Below are positions 60,739-64,000 of a DNA stretch of 64,000 nt, in pieces; position 1 is the first letter of the stretch; every line of letters starts with the position of its first letter. The stretch covers positions 120,157,373-120,221,372 of the forward strand of contig OY987299.1 of assembly GCA_963920635.1 (NCBI GenBank), in the 5' to 3' direction. The notes under the pieces are model-generated. The model was not told where the DNA came from. It worked only from the letters and a program-made list of their open reading frames with translations, and did no database searches. The stretch comes from Pseudeuparius sepicola. Lineage: Eukaryota > Arthropoda > Insecta > Coleoptera > Anthribidae. The position numbers were made by a program, and so were the translations under genes.

Positions 60739-61235
60739 GACTCGAAAAGCATCTAAACGTATCGAAAAGCACCTAGGCGGCTCGAACAGCATCTAAGTGA
60801 CTCGAAAAGCATCTAATCGACTCGAAAAACGTCTAATCTACTCGAAAAGCGTCTCGAAGCGTCTCGAGACGCTTCCTACGAGCATTCTGAAACGGAAGTG
60901 AATTAATCAAGATGGCCAGTAAGTTGACGGTCAATAATCTCCCATCTAACCGGCTGTATTGATGAATTCACATCCACTCCAGAACGCTGGTAGGAAGCGT
61001 CTCGAGAATATTCGAAATGCTTCTCGAGTGACTTAGATGTTTTTCGAGTCGCATAGACTTTTTCGAGTCCTTTTTCGAGTAGTTTAGACGCTTTTCGAGT
61101 CGCCTAGACGTTTTTGCGTTGTTTTTCGAGTCGCTTAGGCGTTTTCGAGTCGTTGTCGAGACGTCTAGACACGTTTCGACTCGCGTAGATGTTTTAAAGT
61201 CGTTTTTCGAGACGTTTAGACGCTTTTCGGTGTTT
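60739..61235. repeat. Inverted array of about 20-bp units (ctcgaaaagcatctaa)
   Basis: Left: six or more units 'gactcgaaaagc(a/g)tctaa'. Right: their reverse complement 'gcttttcgagtcgcctagac'. They meet around 60940. A foldback minisatellite. Confidence 0.8.
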
Positions 61236-61408
61236 TGATAATGACCTGGCGGAAGCGGTTTGTGTGAACTTAACTACGCTTTTGCCAGCCACGATTTTTG
61301 ACGTAGCGATTGTTGAATAGGAATTTTATTTCTCGGGTTTCGTGAAACGCGGGTACAGCAAACGGTTTTGGGTTTAGAGCGCTTACGGCTAAAGACTAAC
61401 TCTGAAAA

Positions 61409-62415
61409 GTAATTTTTATTATACTTCTTTGAAAACACCTTATTTTTATCTGTTTTAGCAATAATGAAAGATGGGGTTTTTCGGGCTAGCGCACGGAAAC
61501 AGCGCATGGAAAAACTTTCCGTGCGCTGAATAAAAATACCGAATATATGGCTTTAAAATAGAAATATACAGCAAAGTAAACTAAATTTAAGAAACTCTAT
61601 ATGCTCTCTGATATTTAACATATAGGTACCTATTTTGTATTTTAATTCGTAAGTGTTTCAATATTTAGATACATTTCTGTAATATTTTTGACGTTTTATT
61701 CACCTTATCTGACAATAACTAATTTACAACAAAGCACCTTTGAAATAATTTGAGAGTAACCATGGAAACGCATCATACATACCAAACACTATATTGTCTG
61801 CATTGTTTATTTTTTGTCTATTAATGGTTATTTATGTATCAAGGGAATTATAAGGGCCTTAATTACCGATGGCAAAGTTTGCGTCCCGGGGGCCTCCGGC
61901 CCGAGGGACAGCAATTGCCTGACGTTATTAAGGCCCATTAATTCCCGTGGTACATAGATAATTTTATTTCTGACCGATTTCAATAAAATATTGTTCATTT
62001 TTAAAACGGAAAAAATGTAACAATTTATTACCTTCCCGGTATATTTCAATCAGGTACCATTGATTATAAGAGTTTTGTTGTTGCTAGGTTGTTGCTATGT
62101 TACTTGTTTATTTTATTTTTACTTGTGATAGGTAGAGGGAATTATAGAATCTATAATGTCCCAAGGGAGTTATGTCCCTCTTTATTGATAGCGTAACTAT
62201 TACGATATAAGCTTATAATATCAAGGTCAGAAATAAATTTATTATAATATGCCGATAAAATGTTTTAAGTTTCCGTTTTCAAAGAAGTATAATAAAAAAT
62301 ATGTTCATTACACGTCCAGAAATAGATTTTTCCGTGCTTGCATGACTTCCCGTGTTCGGCTGCGCCTCACCCGGGAATTTGTCACGCGCAGACTCGTAAT
62401 GAAATATACTATTGC
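61409..62415 (-). repeat. Dispersed repeat, copy with Helentron-like insertion
   Basis: Reverse-complement counterpart of 38808-39417, split by the element 61823-62240. The short open frames within it are not conserved proteins. Confidence 0.85.
61823..62240 (-). mobile_element. Second Helentron-like family, 418 bp
   Basis: On the minus strand it starts AATTTATTTCTGACC, whose inverted repeat GGTCAGAAATAAAATT lies at about 61957-61972. A hairpin follows that opens ATGTACC, runs through GGGAATTAATGGGCC and its complement, and closes GATACAT then AAATAACC. This is the same architecture and nearly the same terminal string as the 5S-carrying family, although the interior is unrelated. It is inserted in a repeat whose empty counterpart is at 38985-39025. 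Confidence 0.65.
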
Positions 62416-63111
62416 CAATACAATGAGAATTTTCCACGTTTTCCAGTTCCGTTTCACAAGACCAATACTGCAGCTAGATAGGGCATACTTTTGAAGGTGA
62501 CTTTGTGGGTAAGCAATTTTCTTTGTCTACCCGTGTTGAAGGTTGAAAAAAATTGCAAACCAACCGGTAATTTGCCAATACAATGACACTTTACCAAGTT
62601 ACAAAATTTTAATTTTTTTCAACCCTTGAAACGGGCAGGATTGTTTCTACAGGATTTTTCCTGTTTAAATGCAAATTATAATAAGGCCTGCCGACCGCAT
62701 TCTCTCTATTGGATCTCTATAATTCATTTCATTTCTCTTAACATGCTTTAAACAAGTTTGCAATTTGCAATTTATTAAATAGAGATTACTAAATTTGTAA
62801 GGTAAAGGAGATTTTGAAAATTACGGATTCTTGTTTTCAACGTTTGAGATAAAAAAAAACTAGGCTATGTCCAATTACTCTGGGTCGCCATGTCGCCATT
62901 CGGCGCTTTGACGCCTTTTGGCGTACGTGGCGCCTGTGTGCGCCGCACACATTGCACACGTGGACGGCGCGGTACACTTTCCTCACCGCGGACGCAGTCT
63001 TTCGCTGCGCGTGTACCTATAATACAATCACGGATGCCTTCATCGGCGGCGTACGGCGCACGGGTTGGCGGCGCACGACCGTCCCGGGCCAATCCCGGCG
63101 CTACCACTCAC
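62416..63111 (-). other. Wnt6 intron start, GC-rich near the donor
   Basis: GC content rises from about 62870 towards the donor at 63111. The reading frames here follow composition. No separate gene is supported. Confidence 0.5.
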
Positions 63112-63347
63112 CTCGCGCCACTACCCTGCGGATGCTGCGCCGCGCCGCCGTGCAGTTCCAGCGCCTGTGCCGGAACTGGTGCCCGCACTCGTCCTGCGCG
63201 AGGCGCACGCCGGCCGTCGCGTGCGCCAGCAGCGCCGGGTGGCACGCGCCGCCGCCGCTGCCAGTCGGGGCGGCGAGGCCGGCGCGGGCGCGCTTGCCGC
63301 GGCGGCACGCCGCCGCCGGGTCGGCGACTAGGAACGTCCCGGAGGCC
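63112..63347 (-). CDS. Wnt6: Wnt6, N-terminal-domain exon
   Basis: Encodes LVADPAAACRRGKRARAG, aligning with the Wnt6 N-terminal block (DPxxICRKxRRLxGK), then a Gly/Ala-rich stretch, ACHPALLAHATAGVRLAQDE, CGHQFRHRRWNC and TAARRSIRRVVAR. The QFRxRRWNC motif is diagnostic for Wnt proteins and NCT is a conserved glycosylation site. The donor is CGAG|gtgagt (phase 1), matching the exon at 19468-19784. The acceptor gttgcag lies at about 63348. The first base completes a split codon, so an upstream exon with the signal peptide must lie beyond the window. An insertion of roughly seven Ala/Gly-type residues is present where other Wnt6 proteins read KLAEIC, and the exon is about three-quarters GC. Other-frame reading frames over this stretch are compositional shadows. 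Confidence 0.9.
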
Positions 63348-63761
63348 CTGCAACGGAAACGGGGGTTGTGGAGATGTGGGGACATCCAGTCAACGATTGG
63401 CATTGGAAAATCAAAAGGCGAGTCGAAAAGGTAATAAACTAACTTAGACTATGATGTTTTTATCGACACAGCAGAATATGTCGTTATTTTTGACTTTTCT
63501 GTGAAAACGTAAGCACCTACATTTACGATATATCGTGCAACTGCGCACCAGCCTTGACGAGTAAGCTTACCAGCTGAAGACGCAAGCGCCATTAGGTGAG
63601 GGTTTTAATGCACCTCGAAAAATATATTTTTATTTTTTCTTGGCTGACTTTAGAATTTTCTAAATTTCATATTCGTATTAGGCTATTTCTCTTCCACATG
63701 TGGCTACATTTTTTTACTTCATGACTGAATCACCCTGTGTAATAGCATAAGTTGACAATAA

Positions 63762-64000
63762 CGCCGGGTCGGCGACTAGGAACGTCCCGGAGGCCCTGCA
63801 ACGGAAACGGAGGTTGTGGAAATGTGGAGACATTCAGTCAAGGATTGGCATTGGAAAATCAAAAAGCGAGTCGAAAAGGTAATAAATTAACTTAGACTAT
63901 GATGTTTTTATCGACACAGCAGAATATGTCGTTATTTTTGACTTTTCTGTGAAAACGTAAGCACCTACATTTACGATATATCGTGCAACTGGCAACTGCG
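63762..64000 (-). pseudogene. Partial duplicate of Wnt6 exon edge and upstream intron
   Basis: Repeats 63314-63550 at an offset of 448 bp with several substitutions. It includes about 34 bp of the exon (GTFLVAD coding part), the acceptor and the intron. The duplicate exon part stops at 63762, so it would be a truncated decoy exon upstream of the real one. The window ends inside or just after it. Confidence 0.85.

Larger units (their letters stand above)
19785..63111 (-). other. Wnt6 intron of about 43.3 kb
   Basis: Bounded by gtgagt (donor at 63111) and ttgcag (acceptor at 19785) on the minus strand with matching phase 1. It contains nearly all the mobile elements listed here. I saw no second conserved host gene inside it. 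Insect Wnt6 usually sits in a wg-Wnt6-Wnt10 cluster; neither neighbour is visible, so they must lie outside this window if linked. Confidence 0.85.

Noticed and set aside
62865..63447. Long Arg/Ala/Pro-rich frames on both strands
   Set aside because: They follow GC composition around the Wnt6 exon and lack any conserved motif.

Overview
This window is AT-rich, intron- and transposon-dominated animal DNA, almost certainly from an insect. The only conserved host gene I can support is Wnt6, on the minus strand. Its exons lie at 63112-63347, 19468-19784 and 17522-17983 (last exon and stop codon), with consistent splice sites and phases. The first exon, with start codon and signal peptide, lies beyond position 64000. 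The intron between the first two visible exons is about 43.3 kb. The exons are very GC-rich inside an AT-rich background. The order or species cannot be fixed from this sequence; retention of Wnt6 argues against aphids.

Everything else is a dense, nested set of mobile elements in and 3' of Wnt6. From left to right: a 36-bp-TIR element carrying a hammerhead-like fold (2135-2402); a 2.7-kb TIR element holding a hAT element that holds a Helentron-like element (3918-6660); a GGGG-TIR element (6697-7999); palindromic foldback elements (9367-9937, 12074-12551, 14479-14920, 15308-16258); a broken Penelope-like element with a GIY-YIG nuclease (13268-14032); the two 3' Wnt6 exons (17.5-19.8 kb); a hammerhead ribozyme (19944-20038); a mariner-like TIR element with an internal 1.07-kb tandem duplication (20603-23200); an internally deleted hAT element with its own promoter (25093-26225); a Tigger/pogo-like element (34377-36311) containing a 300-bp-unit hammerhead array; a hAT element (37403-39759) inside a minisatellite that flips orientation (37030-41815); a palindromic element with a Helentron-like insertion (45086-46379); two head-to-tail Dong/R4-like non-LTR retrotransposons in a TAA repeat (50324-53459); several TA-flanked TIR elements (58.1-60.7 kb); and a second Helentron-like family (61823-62240).

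The most notable signals are self-cleaving hammerhead ribozyme folds: two nearly perfect copies in opposite orientation within a retrozyme-like block with an exact 300-bp period (34831-35395), and one near a Wnt6 splice acceptor (19944-20038), plus two weaker ones. Also notable is a non-autonomous Helentron-like family (five copies plus a fragment) carrying a 5S-rRNA-like internal segment, followed by a T run in most copies. The PLE remnant, the hammerheads and the tandem monomer fit the known association of hammerheads with Penelope-like elements and retrozymes; that link is inference here.
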